From Stichopus chloronotus (Eukaryota > Echinodermata > Holothuroidea > Aspidochirotida > Stichopodidae): a stretch of DNA of 64,000 bases. Position 1 is the first letter of the stretch; each line of letters starts with the position of its first letter. Below the pieces are notes generated by a model that was given only the letters and a program-made list of their open reading frames with translations, was not told the DNA's origin and ran no database searches. The translations under genes were made by a program, and so were the position numbers. The DNA lies in contig CM037837.1 in assembly GCA_021234535.1 (NCBI GenBank), forward strand, positions 1,984,001 to 2,048,000, in the 5' to 3' direction. This document shows positions 12,201-20,489 of this stretch, piece by piece.

Positions 12201-15200
12201 CGCACACCATCTCACCATAACATGTGCTATCAAATCAGCGGTGTTACACTTCAATTACCTTGTACAGTAGTGTTTACACCCGATCCAAATTCTGACCGGG
12301 GTAAACCCACAGTTCACAGCTGGTTGGGCACCGTAGGAACAGGAAATTTCCATTAGGCTATGAGTTAATTTCAAACTCATAATATATTTTGCTTTGCATT
12401 GTAGTAAAACACCCGGTACCACGTGACAAGCATCTACTGAAGAACTAGCTTTATTCAAAAATTTCAGAGTGAGACCCTGAATGATAATCCATTGAAATTG
12501 TGTTTATATCTATCAACGTTTTTGAGATATACGGTTTTCCAAAGTTTGATGAAAATGCAAAACAGATGATGTAGAGTGTTGCACAGTGTCAATATTTCTT
12601 TTGTTTGGGCCTTAACTACTTCCTTATGGGTTTAACACTGGTAAGTGATATCAATATTTTAAAGAAGACAATACATGCCCCTGAAATAGAACCCTCACTC
12701 AGGGCACAGAAAATTCTCAATTGTCCTTTAGATAAAGATGAAGTACACAAAGGATAACATGAGGCATATCATGTTAGTCCCTCCCTGGATGTCACAGATT
12801 TGCATATTTGGCTTATGTTTATTCATGATGCAACTGTATAAAGAGACAATGTTTGTACAATGGTCAATGTTTGATGAAATGTCATGAGAACTGTGATCAT
12901 TTTCAACATTTTTAACGATTAATTTTGGTTGATACTCCAGCATGTGTTTTTCATGACAATGGAGCGTTCTTAGTTAGGAAAAGGAACAGTTGTTTTTCTT
13001 CTGTCACGATGCACCTTCATGAAAATCTGAATCCAGTCAGTATTTCACAACTGCATCCTCACATTGTTCATCGAGCATTGAGGTTAGCAACCGGATGCAA
13101 ACGCTTCCATGCATATACAGAGAAAAGGGATGCTGGAACATTATTTCGTTGTACTGCTGTATACTGTCTCTGCCTAAGGTTGACTGACCATGTAAACATT
13201 TAAGGGTTTATTTCTAACATTTTGGTCAGAAGAATACCTTGTGTCTTTGTCAAAGTGCAATAAACAATGTCACCATGTGTGAAAGATTTCATAGTTTAGG
13301 ATAAAAGCAATTTTTTTTTCTTTTCTTCTACAACAGAAAAACTGGCAAATTAACCTTTCAGTTGCATCATAGACCATTGTCCTACAAGTACCACTTCTGT
13401 AAAAAAAAAAAAAAAGCAGGCAAGTTCTATACCAGCCACAGTAATAGTCTAAATTCTACTGCAAATGGTATGACTGATGGAATGGGAAAATTTTGAAGAC
13501 TTTCCACCATACCTAAAAATGAAAACCTAGGAAGCCAAAAGGCACTGTGGTTTTGATGATTCAATCAGGAGCATTCTGAACCTGGCATATTGCATAAGAT
13601 GAAGATATGCTGACCCCAACTGACCTTTGACCTCCACCAAAAAATAAGCTTTTTGTACTCAATGAGGTAAACCTACACACCAAATACGAGATTTGTCCAA
13701 GCTTCCCTTGTGAAGGTATTGCATTAGAAAGGTTTTCACAATTTGACCCCTCTTGACCCCAAATAACCTTTGACCTGCACTAAAAAAGATAGGCTTCCTG
13801 TATTCAATAAGGTACACTTACATACTAAATACAACATTTGTCCAAGCTTCCCTTCTTGAGATACTGTGTTTACAAGGTATTCACAATTTGACCCATGTTG
13901 ACCCCAAATATCCTTTGACCTCCACCAAAAACATTTGGTTCCTTCTACTTAATGTGACACACCTACATACCACATAGGAGATCTGTCCAAGCCTCCCCCT
14001 TGAGATATCATGTTTACAAGGTAGGGTATCACAGACATACATATACACAAACACACGTATGTCTGATTACAAAGGCTACGATTATCATCAAAACCCAAAC
14101 CGGCAAGAACAAATTTTCATGGAAGAAGATTAACTCATAAGCTAAAAATTATTGCTTTTATGATTTGCTGCAGGTTAAAAAGAAACTGCACCCAATAGTC
14201 TGCAAGTATTGTAACAACTGACATGGTTACAACAAAGAGTTTAACTGTTCTGTTTTCAGTATCTGTGTCATGAGTGTCTAAATGTGACAGTCAATACAAT
14301 TAAATGCCACTGTTTTTGAATTGAGCATGCACGGTTCTATGGTGCTCATGTTTCTTGGATTTGACTTACCTTATCATATTTCATTAAAACATTTTGGAGT
14401 TTGTTGAAGCTTAGTTGATGCTCAGACATGCTCAAGTAGGGATGTGATTCTGAGTCAATCGGTCTGTTTTTAAACTTAGAGTAGACCTACTTTAATTGTT
14501 TGGTAACAAACAAAATCACGCCAAGAAAATATTTGGACACAGAAATTCTTATCCACATTCTTAAAGTAGTATTCAAAGATAATTATTCCTACTGAGTACA
14601 ACGTCTATGTTACATTCTGTAATACAATTGAGAAGAGGAAATTTTGTAAAAATTACCTGAACGAAACATCGGCCTGCAGATCTCCTCTTGGCACCACTGC
14701 ATCCTCAAAGTCTATCACAGAATCTCCGGGAGTGAAGGGTGTTATTGTGGTGCATGACACCAAAACCTGTGATAGACGAAGAGGATTTGATGGAATACAA
14801 TCCTTTGATGGGCAATCTCTGTGTTCCATAAAAGGTGATACTGCAATAACTTTAATGTATGTTACATCAATTAAAACAATTTAAAGAACGCAAAGGAGAG
14901 CACTAACGTACAAAAACAGAATTTCTACAAAGAAAAACATCTCATATTCAAATAAGATGAACAGCTGTGTGACATTCACATTCTAACATGGAATGCTACA
15001 GTATTAGAAGATTCAGAGGATGATTAAATATGGAAGAACCTACAGATGCATTATCAAAGCTAGTATCAAAGTCTTTTGCTAAATGAAAGTAAAATGTTCC
15101 CCCCTCCCAAAAAAAAAAGAAAAAAAAACACGATGTTCATTTAACTGGCCAAAGAAACCCAGGGTATTCTACCTGTTAACCTACAGAACTGCAATTGTCA

Positions 15201-18200
15201 GTCAGCTAAAATGATGTGCTTGGTAGAGCATCTGCTTGGTCGAGACGTGTGTGATTTTGTTCTTTTATATTTCCACACCCAATGCTTATAACATACCCAT
15301 TGTACTGCACTGCTACTCTATGACCTGTTCAAATGTTTACATGCAAGCTTTGTACCCAACAGAGTTATGCATATCTGTGGATCTATTCAATGCAAACGTC
15401 TTGGACGTTTGCCAAAAATGGGGCGCAACCATGTGCAAAACACTTGATCTTTACTCATATGACACAGATTTCCATGTACAGCCTTACAAAGTCACAATGG
15501 AGTGCTTGTTCACGGTTGACCCGATTGGTTGTTGTTCTCCCTGAAGAAATCATGCATATACATAATTATTGAGGGTATGATTTAAAAGATCAAACCTGAT
15601 TGGTTTCTTCACATTTCCAAAGCAAATGGGCCATAAAATAAAGAGAAAGTTAAGATAGTTGGGAACCATTTGTACAAGACCCAAGTGTCAAGTAGAAATC
15701 GGCAAGGAACAGCAGAAGGTGCGGTCAGCTCAACACAAAAGAAGCATGGTGCATCTCATACTACATCACCAGGGTCTTAGCAAGACTAGGGGGAGAACAC
15801 AACTACATAATTGCCTTTGGGACAGTGTGGCAAATGAAGCCTGGAGTATTTGATCAAAATTTGCAAGTAAAAAGCATACTGTCAAGTTAAGTTCCTTGAA
15901 TCACCACAACATCAATGTAAATGTCAACTAGCAACTCCCAGTCACTGATATCTAGCAAAGTTTTCACCGGAGGCACTTACCGATTCGTCGATTTCCGCAT
16001 CTGGCTGATACACAGGGCCGTTGGCAGTATCGTTGACTGCTACCAGATAGACGGTGACGAACCCTCCCTCATCGTTGCTCGTGACTGAGAACTCTGGTGC
16101 GTACGGATCGGTTACATTCCGAACGCTCACCACACCATAAATATCTGGCATGTGGATGACAGGTAAATAACCTGACTTTCAAGGCAGAATGGTGCATCAA
16201 AAAAAAAAATCTTCCAAATAAAAAATTTACTCAGAAATGGCTTTAAAGATTCAGTACAACTCAAAGTGTCATAATCTTCTGTTTTGCAGTACATTTATGA
16301 GTGTACATAGGCATATCACCAACAGAAGTTAAGAGGTAAGTAGCAAGACGTACTAGACAACAAAACGTTAACCACTGTGCATGTAATTTATCTATAAACT
16401 ATTTTTTGACAAAATTATGTGACAAAAGAATAATTTTGTCTTGCTTTGAGGCTGGTTGAGATGATGTACAAGACATCATCAATCATGTATTTTCTTTCAT
16501 ATACTTTGCAAATATCAGGGGGCTAAGGGTATGATTAAACTCTAGAATTATGAGAGAAAAGAAAACTACTATCAATATAACGAAGGAAAGCAACCTCACT
16601 TTTGCAATGGTTATTTTTTAGTCCACCTTGTACTTCAATATTAATTCACAAAATCGCTTTGTTAACTTATTGTTTTGTCCAGCTATCATAAACTCTGTAA
16701 ACTTATAGATTTCACCTGCCAAACTGAAACCACACTTTTCATAAATTCACAGAGCACTATAATCACTGCGATTCTAGTCACTTTTTACATCTAGGCTAGA
16801 TGTGCACGCCTCAGCATCAGAGAAAGTCTTTCTGCGTCTTTTCTTTTTTCCCAATGCCCGGCAATCATACAGCATTGTTGATCTTCTAGCTTGTAAAAAA
16901 GTATACAACCGGCCATTGTCCATGTTATAAATACTGTCTCAACTTGGTATATGAATGAATTTGGCTGAGTCAACCATAACCTTGAAGAACATACACTTCT
17001 GTTTCCATTACAAAAACTCAATGAACATGTACACACAGCAAATTATTACTGAAGACATCAGCTTTTACATTGTAACTTATCCCTGTACCTTCTACCCTTA
17101 AAACCTAGAAAGAATTTTAACATTAACATACATCGTTAGATACAAACCAACTCTCCCAATGACACTAATATTTCCCAGACATATGTACTCTCTCTGCCAC
17201 AGGTTTCAAGGATTTCTGTCTAAAGACAGTGAGGAGGAAAGACTTGAAGCCTATGGCAGAATATCCTGGAGGAATATCTTGGCAGAATCTAACAATGGCA
17301 GAATGACAGGGCATTCACTGCAGACTAGGAGACTTTGAAATTGAAGTTCAAGTTTGGGTACAACTGCAGAATACAACTTCTGTCCAAGACATAGGACTAA
17401 GACTCCAGAGGGGCCGTCGTAGTCACAGTGAATCGCACATGTATGTTTTGTAAACAAATGACTACTGGGACTGCAACAGCACCTCCACACCACACTAGAG
17501 GCCCAGTGAACTTAAAACATTTTTAAGCAAAAGTGTATCCCAATCACATGTTGAGTCTTTCTCAAAATGGCCAATGGATGGGAAGCTCATAAGATAGGTG
17601 ACTATACAAAAAGTGCATCTTCACGGTCACTAATATGGGACTTTACCAAAAAATTTGAATGATATAGCCAGCGCAGATGCATCCAACATAGAAAGCACAC
17701 CATTATGCACAAGATTTCTACTGGACGCGAAAGGGAGAACCACAGCGTAGTTAGCCTCCGAGATATTTTAGGGTTACTGTTTCACAGGGATGTTGTATTC
17801 TGTAGTTACTCCCAAGTTTGGCCAAACCTACCTTGAGCCTAGGCTAAATCATGGCTTTTTAGACCATGATTGGCATTAAGCAATGTGGATAATTCTCACA
17901 AAAAGCTTACCGCAACAGCTTAACCCAAAAGCTTAACCCATGATTGGCATTATATAATTAATGTCGTCAATTCTCACAAAAAACTTAACCCAACCAGTTG
18001 TGGCCTCTGATTCTAAAATCCAAGCCAAGGCCTTCCTAAAGGCTAAATATATGCGATAACCACTTAAGGTTTTTCAACTGTTCGTCAACAGCAGATAGCA
18101 TTCACACAATATTTCATTATTACCACATAATCGGTGAACATACTTGTAATGTATTCAAGAATTCGCGAAACTAATGTACCTGGTAACTTGATATAGCTGT

Positions 18201-18370
18201 TCGTCCTAGCCAGGCTAAATAAACTTAGGTATAAAGTAGGATATCTCTTTTTTTAGTAACGTTAGTAAAGCACCCAAAAAAAAATAATAACAAAACATAG
18301 AACCTTGACTTTTACTCTGGTTGCACACAGAAAGGCAAATGAACAAGTTGATAAATACTGTTCTAAGCAT
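43..18370 (-). CDS. TCTN: Tectonic-family protein, split gene (16 exons seen, 3' end outside window)
   Basis: Tectonics are secreted or membrane-anchored proteins of the ciliary transition zone (MKS module) that gate ciliary membrane proteins and affect Hedgehog signalling. The family is recognised here from the Cys signature CPCDLYDSECDVDCCCDK running on into DCSEDE, the VVLDVDYQL strand, the SGNPGY motif, the ILFGVDMLSGC block and a C-terminal strand-rich region, in family order. Sixteen exons join by GT-AG sites: 18316-18370, 15981-16144, 14657-14766, 11506-11610, 11294-11408, 10763-10821, 9840-9904, 8639-8735, 7755-8006, 6805-6926, 5576-5768, 4831-4946, 2667-4332, 1867-2089, 871-1119, 43-207. 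Frame is kept at all junctions except exon 4 to 5. About 1250 aa are visible, against roughly 590-700 in vertebrate tectonics; the excess is an N-terminal modular region and a Ser/Thr-rich insert. Which vertebrate paralogue (TCTN1/2/3) it matches cannot be decided by eye. Confidence 0.88.
400..705. repeat. Degenerate tandem repeat in tectonic intron 15
   Basis: Five diverged copies of a motif like ATTGTCAGGTTAGGGTTTGA occur near 419, 491, 544, 610 and 685, spaced 54-74 bp. Each is preceded by a variant of GCATGATACAATA. It fills much of the intron 208-870; the rest of that intron shows nothing else. Confidence 0.75.
871..1119 (-). CDS. TCTN: Tectonic-like exon 15
   Basis: A 249-bp exon, acceptor cttctgcag, donor ATCAG|gtaaca. 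A Pro/Thr-rich acidic linker (DEGDIEETQSPDPTGE and on, with an NQT site) leads into GICFDVPTGINLEILITDAG and FTIQEIVTARI, which corresponds to the family segment where a cysteine precedes two beta strands near the C terminus. Confidence 0.85.
1120..1866. other. Tectonic intron 14, no feature seen
   Basis: AT-rich sequence with a poly-T run near 1455. No coding potential, repeat or RNA gene was recognised on either strand. Confidence 0.6.
1867..2089 (-). CDS. TCTN: Tectonic-like exon 14: ILFGVDMLSGC block
   Basis: A 223-bp exon, acceptor ttgatacag, donor TTTGT|gtgaga. It encodes VRGLCSEAGTREILFGVDML, then SGCFLKLSISELSNCTELRG and an ending GDWAAIF. This matches the family block where a short loop precedes VLFGxxxxSGC and a basic/amphipathic stretch. 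A donor two bases earlier (gtgtga) was rejected because it would put a stop at the start of exon 15. Confidence 0.88.
2214..2670 (-). repeat. About 110-bp tandem repeat copying the exon 13 donor
   Basis: ATTCATACCTACCAGG occurs identically at 2214-2229 and 2431-2446; a weaker copy is near 2544-2559, and the authentic exon 13 donor (attcatacttaccagg) is at 2655-2670. Spacings are 217, 113 and 111 bp, i.e. one unit of about 110 bp. Each copy also shares the following bases (for example ATCATCAAACTTCTGTTCC). On the minus strand each presents CCTG|gtaggt- or gtaaat-like pseudo-donors. Confidence 0.7.
2667..4332 (-). CDS. TCTN: Tectonic-like exon 13: core tectonic domain with mucin-like insert
   Basis: A 1666-bp exon, acceptor ttcttctcctag, donor CCTG|gtaagt. 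It starts DCSEDEVNQFTC and PNYFCESTSLYRPDWWPFLC and ends RSGNPGYNTGAAILSGVAVY, then MVFTNVDVNDGSRLRMISP. Between the conserved strand DNVVLDVDYQLFWRGGQITD and the conserved QRFQATFTY..SGNPGY block lies an insert of about 150 residues (roughly 2989-3441) rich in Thr, Ser and Pro with several NxS/T sites, like a mucin stalk. Vertebrate tectonics have only a few residues there. Long open frames on the plus strand here are shadows of this exon. Confidence 0.92.
4661..4823 (-). pseudogene. Two decayed tandem copies of tectonic exon 12
   Basis: Units of about 82 bp at 4739-4823 and 4661-4741 resemble exon 12 and its donor flank (4821-4905). The nearer copy keeps codons for CDVDCCCDE and CDLYES but has an indel between them; the farther copy reads CPCDMYESGVDFWCD and lacks the CCC. 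Neither has a convincing acceptor. They look like an exon-spanning minisatellite left in the intron. Confidence 0.7.
4831..4946 (-). CDS. TCTN: Tectonic-like exon 12: CPCDL/CDVDCCC signature
   Basis: A 116-bp exon, acceptor aaatggcag, donor AAG|gtaagc. It encodes VTVGSQETDIPNPGYIEVSS followed by CPCDLYDSECDVDCCCDK. The pattern C-x-CDL-(x)n-C-D-x-x-CCC-D is the hallmark of tectonics and identifies the gene. It runs in phase 0 into exon 13 (DCSEDE). Two decayed tandem copies of this exon lie in the downstream intron at about 4661-4823. Confidence 0.92.
5278..5331. repeat. 27-bp tandem duplication in tectonic intron 11
   Basis: ACTATCATGATATTAAACTC occurs twice in direct succession with a 27-bp period. 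The remainder of the intron 4947-5575 shows pyrimidine-rich DNA and nothing else. Confidence 0.8.
5576..5768 (-). CDS. TCTN: Tectonic-like exon 11: sixth strand-Cys module
   Basis: A 193-bp exon, acceptor ttgattaaag, donor CCTG|gtaagc. It encodes EGDVYKEVKAQLKSLYGSHE, then GALVLTCCAAYDVNSS, then NASAALVILSEVKPVQPVNA. L-V-L-T-C-C is the sixth strand ending in cysteine. It joins exon 10 in phase 0 and exon 12 in phase 1. Confidence 0.8.
5769..6804. other. Tectonic intron 10, low-complexity AT-rich DNA
   Basis: From 5930 to 6090 the sequence cycles through AATATGTAACAATA-like words. A 20-bp-period duplication of GAGGCTGTGTTTCCCTA lies at 6712-6757, next to the exon 10 donor. No gene was seen. 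Confidence 0.6.
6805..6926 (-). CDS. TCTN: Tectonic-like exon 10: short Cys/Thr linker
   Basis: A 122-bp exon, acceptor tgcaaacag, donor TTTCAG|gttcgt. It encodes PCPADSNSTCPTTLASPVSD..NLTQASPW..LTSEFVFQ, with N-glycosylation sites NST and NLT. It reads as a linker before the next strand-Cys module. A short imperfect duplication of GAGGCTGTGTTTCCCTA lies just beyond its donor in the following intron. Confidence 0.7.
6927..7754. other. Tectonic intron 9, no feature seen
   Basis: Unremarkable AT-rich DNA. No coding frame with splice sites, RNA gene or recognisable repeat. Confidence 0.55.
7755..8006 (-). CDS. TCTN: Tectonic-like exon 9: beta-rich module with fifth Cys motif
   Basis: A 252-bp exon, acceptor ccctttcag, donor GCAA|gtaagt. 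It encodes an 83-residue beta-rich stretch: EEATFLLDSGSVQLV, then APTFSAFLVLSD, then GEITFACYLIPVN, with one glycosylation site (NTT) and a second cysteine at NPSC. The I-T-F-A-C strand is the fifth of the series. It joins exons 8 and 10 in phase. Confidence 0.8.
8007..8638. other. Tectonic intron 8, no feature seen
   Basis: AT-rich DNA. The open frame at 8324-8608 on the minus strand lacks splice sites and any family signature. Confidence 0.55.
8639..8735 (-). CDS. TCTN: Tectonic-like exon 8: fourth strand-Cys motif
   Basis: A 97-bp exon with acceptor ctcaatcacag and donor GCAG|gtagtc. It encodes MQYTIRRYGSIALVSCTANS..QFLASTSA. Phase 0 in and 1 out, matching exons 7 and 9. A-L-V-S-C again marks a strand ending in a cysteine; NST is a possible N-glycosylation site. 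Confidence 0.65.
8736..9839. other. Tectonic intron 7
   Basis: Contains a poly-G run near 9391-9402. A possible acceptor-donor pair near 9690-9720 encloses only 14-33 bases and does not fit the frame. No other feature was seen. Confidence 0.55.
9840..9904 (-). CDS. TCTN: Tectonic-like exon 7
   Basis: A 65-bp exon with acceptor taatctgcag and donor ATG|gtaaga. It encodes NSSLWVTFDDKIVSPGMDTVM and resembles the GDSVIDFEDAVVPRGD stretch of exon 3, which likewise follows a V-x-V-S-C strand. It starts with two bases that complete an Ala codon from exon 6 and ends in phase 0. Confidence 0.6.
9905..10762. other. Tectonic intron 6
   Basis: Holds one exon-like stretch on the minus strand (about 10053-10128) that does not fit the reading frame (see rejected list); otherwise no feature. 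Confidence 0.5.
10763..10821 (-). CDS. TCTN: Tectonic-like exon 6: third strand-Cys motif
   Basis: A 59-bp exon with acceptor cttcattttcag and donor GATG|gtatgt. It encodes EPVELYDVVVSCRIVAVVD and keeps frame on both sides (phase 2 in, phase 1 out). V-V-V-S-C repeats the motif that opens exon 3. The other two frames meet stops. Confidence 0.65.
11294..11408 (-). CDS. TCTN: Tectonic-like exon 5: second strand-Cys motif
   Basis: The acceptor is catttcctag and the donor TGC CT|gtaagt; 115 bp. The single fully open frame encodes HVILDCSIVSNFAPC..ERNISPDFWQLSGETKNC, which joins exon 6 in phase. The intron to exon 4 is only 97 bp and the frame across it is off by one. Other acceptors within reach demand the same wrong phase. 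The peptide fits the modular pattern of its neighbours, so I keep it as coding. Confidence 0.6.
11506..11610 (-). CDS. TCTN: Tectonic-like exon 4
   Basis: The acceptor is atgaccaatag and the donor CTCAG|gtgaga; 105 bp. The only open frame (one base, 34 codons, two bases) encodes FVVVKKSPIVSFCDP..VQVPYAEGITTSTVNLKL and joins exon 3 in phase. The exit phase (2) conflicts with exon 5, which needs phase 1: a one-base indel, an assembly error or an unseen splice choice. Confidence 0.65.
11611..13599. other. Tectonic intron 3, left part
   Basis: About 2 kb with poly-A/T stretches and no gene, RNA or clear repeat. The open frame at 12925-13203 has no splice context or family match. Confidence 0.5.
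13600..14060 (-). repeat. Three-unit array of GT-rich/DR1 dispersed repeat in tectonic intron 3
   Basis: Three diverged copies of a unit of about 143 bp are marked by CCTTTGACCT at 13624, 13766 and 13912, each followed by a CCAAGCNTCCC word. The array ends at 14020-14056 in ATACATATACACAAACACAC, a CA-rich end. In reverse orientation it matches 47140-47345 closely (CCTTGTAAACACGATATCTC against CCTTGTAAACATGATATCTC) and more loosely 53590-53800, 54757-54870 and 59480-59700. Confidence 0.8.
14657..14766 (-). CDS. TCTN: Tectonic-like exon 3: V-x-V-S-C strand and linker
   Basis: The acceptor is ctatcacag and the donor TTCAG|gtaatt; 110 bp, phase 0 to 2. It encodes VLVSCTTITPF..GDSVIDFEDAVVPRGDLQADVSF. 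The opening V-L-V-S-C is the first of six similar strand-plus-cysteine motifs in the N-terminal part. A long intron (to 11610) carrying a dispersed repeat array follows. Confidence 0.75.
14767..15980. other. Tectonic intron 2, no feature seen
   Basis: AT-rich DNA with poly-A runs near 15106-15128. Open frames at 15236-15572 look random and lack splice sites. Confidence 0.5.
15981..16144 (-). CDS. TCTN: Tectonic-like exon 2: first beta-type module
   Basis: The acceptor reads catgccag and the donor TCG|gtaagt. The 164-bp exon is open in one frame (two bases plus 54 codons) and encodes IYGVVSVRNVTDPYAPEFSV..VTVYLVAVNDTA..DAEIDES, an alternation of hydrophobic residues typical of beta strands, with N-glycosylation sites NVT and NDT. 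It ends in phase 0 and joins exon 3, which starts VLVSC. Confidence 0.75.
17866..17992. repeat. Short direct duplication in tectonic intron 1
   Basis: ATGATTGGCATTA followed by AATTCTCACAAAAA and CTTAACCC occurs twice about 70-75 bp apart. The surrounding intron 16145-18315 (2.2 kb) shows nothing else. Confidence 0.7.
18316..18370 (-). CDS. TCTN: Tectonic-like exon 1: signal peptide
   Basis: The ATG at 18370 opens MLRTVFINLFICLSVC, a basic residue followed by a hydrophobic core, as expected for a secreted or lumenal protein. Exon 2 needs one base from the exon before it. Two donors give this: after CAG A at 18316 (gtaaaa) or after CAA G at 18304 (gttcta); the first is the better match to consensus. 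An ATG five bases upstream opens another, non-hydrophobic frame and was not chosen. Assignment rests on position, phase and signal-peptide character only, so the true exon 1 could be elsewhere. Confidence 0.45.
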
Positions 18371-18893
18371 GTCATAAATGTCCTCTTTCGTCGTAAATTT
18401 TGGAGACCGGACAGCAACCGATAAACAATGCCCACTGTATACATACAAGGATCGGACGGTGCCTGATTGCACCGCGCTCCACGAAAGATAATTTCGGGTA
18501 TACCTAAATTCAGGTATTACACTGATACAGTTGCAAAGGGAGATATCTCGATATCGTAAGTGGTATGTGGAGGCGAGGAAAATATATGGATGACTTTTTC
18601 CGAATATATACCAGTTTTAAAATCAAATTAACTAATTAAAAGGCAGATTTTTATAGGTACGTATATTAATTCGAATAATATGTATGTACTTAATTTAGAC
18701 GCATACATGCTATAAATGTGATATGTCAATTCAAGTATAAATGGTCATGTTAATCAAATACATGCATGAATAATAAATTGGATGTATCAATTAAAGTAAA
18801 AATTAGTCAAACATGTTCAGGGAATATATTTTCTCTGTTTACGCATAGGCAATTTTGTATTCGAAAACAGTTCTTACCCAGCAACTACGGTAC

Positions 18894-19040
18894 ATGATGG
18901 CAGAACCTCCCAAAGGTTTGGAAATTAGTGTCGAGTCGCCTAATCTACAGTCACGGTTAGGTACGAAGGATGAAGGACGTAAGGTGTGGAAACAGTTGAA
19001 CTTCAAAATGAACGACGTGACACGTAACCACCATAAATAG
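18894..19040 (+). CDS. Hypothetical 48-aa ORF, head-to-head with tectonic gene
   Basis: An ATG ATG start about 520 bp from the tectonic ATG, on the opposite strand, opens MMAEPPKGLEISVESPNLQS and RLGTKDEGRKVWKQLNFKMN to a TAG. The composition (Glu/Lys/Arg-rich, KVWKQLNFKM) looks more protein-like than neighbouring random frames. It could be a microprotein, the first exon of a gene that shared a bidirectional promoter with the tectonic gene, or chance. I do not recognise it. Confidence 0.3.
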   Translation: MMAEPPKGLEISVESPNLQSRLGTKDEGRKVWKQLNFKMNDVTRNHHK

Positions 19041-19484
19041 TAATTTAACCCTCCAGTCTGTGTGGAGTTGTTTCATGAACTGCACCAATGTGTTTCGACG
19101 AATGAGGGAGAGAACTTCTCGTGCTGATATGGTTATTTGGTGATTTCAAGTGGGATTCCTGTTGTCCGATTTTGGCCTTGCCTGCTTCAGGTTGCCCGGT
19201 ACAGCTAATGAGCTGATGACCTGTGCAGGGACGCCACCCCTCCCAGCCATTGGGAAAGGGGCTAAGCTACTAGGGGATACACTTCCGTCGGGTGGGGACA
19301 TTAAATGGCTCTCCTACAGGAGCAGGTTTGGGTTTGTATGGGCTTGTTGGTTCACCCTGCCTCGTTGCTCTCTGACCACTGTTCGAAAAGAGCAGGCGAC
19401 ATTCGCCGGTGTTCTTCCACGAGCAACATGGAATAGGATATCTCTTCATGAGTATTCATACTTTCTGATCCTCAAATACTAAAC

Positions 19485-20489
19485 TAATGCACAGGTCCAA
19501 ACTTGATTAACCTTGTTCATAAATACAAAACTAGATTTTGCATAGAAAAAGACGAAATCGGAAGAAAATTGGGCTTTTACATAACCGCATCTAATGGTGT
19601 GTCTCAGGGTTCGGTTCTTGGTCCTTGGTTATTTCTGGCATATAATTATCTGGACGACACTGTTAGTTTTTCGGTCAAGAAATTTGCAAATGATACAAAG
19701 ATAATACTGTATTTTTTTTAACATGATGCTAAGTGTGTTCAAAGTGATCTTGATAAAAATTTGCCAATGGTCTGAAGATTGACAAATGGTGTCCAACCGT
19801 AGACGAATGTAAAGTAATGCATGGTGGTCATGAGAATCCTAAGGTTAACTACCGCACGGTCTCGGTGGAAGTCCAAGTTGAAAAAGACCGTGGCAATTTT
19901 GTAAATTCTTCCCTTAAATCCTCTAAACAGTGTGCGGAAGCTGGTAGAAAAGGAAACCAAATTCTAGGTATGATCAGGCGGAGTTTCAAGTTCCTTCATA
20001 AGGACACTGTTGTGAGGCTCTACAAGCAAGCGGTTAGTCCCGATCTAGAGTATGCTGCGCAGGCTTTAACTCCTCATTTTTCAAAAAACAACACATTTTG
20101 GAAAAAAAAAATCAGGAAAGATCTACTGGGCTTTAGTTCCATGAGATGTGTAGATTATGATCATAGATTAAAAATAGTTAAACTTACTTCATTTGAGCTT
20201 AGACGACTGCGGGGTGATCTGCTTCAAGTGTTCAAAATTGTTCATGGTGTTGGTAATTTAGTTTTTAATGATTTTTTTTTTCCAGTGGTCAAATTCAAGG
20301 AGTTCTCATTGTTACAGATTTAAGCTCGAAAAGATGCAGTGTAGGCTGGATGTTAGAAAATGTTTCTTTTCAAAGAGAGTTGTGTATGAATGGAATGGCC
20401 TGTCAGAGTCTGTGGTGATGTCTAAGAGTGTTTATAATGCCTTTGAGATTGCACTTGATAAATATTTTCGGCAGTGTGGAAGATTCTGA
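19485..20489 (+). mobile_element. Broken CR1-like LINE, reverse transcriptase C-terminal half
   Basis: Pieces of a non-LTR reverse transcriptase follow in order: GVSQGSVLGPWLF (RT motif before the catalytic loop), LDDTVSFSVKKFANDTKI (the FADD box with its first catalytic Asp changed to Asn), CQWS-like and C-K-V-M-H-G words, VEKDRGNFVNSSLKSSKQCA, then RLKIVKLTSFELRRLRGDLL and KRVVYEWNGLSESVV, the usual C-terminal tail. There are frame changes near 19730 and 20270, a deletion of IND in FLIYINDL, and no 5' half. It is a dead, 5'-truncated copy. Confidence 0.85.

Noticed and set aside
19150..19482. 110-codon plus-strand frame ahead of the LINE.
   Set aside because: No reverse transcriptase or other motif; not contiguous in frame with the LINE; could be flanking sequence of another repeat but nothing supports it.
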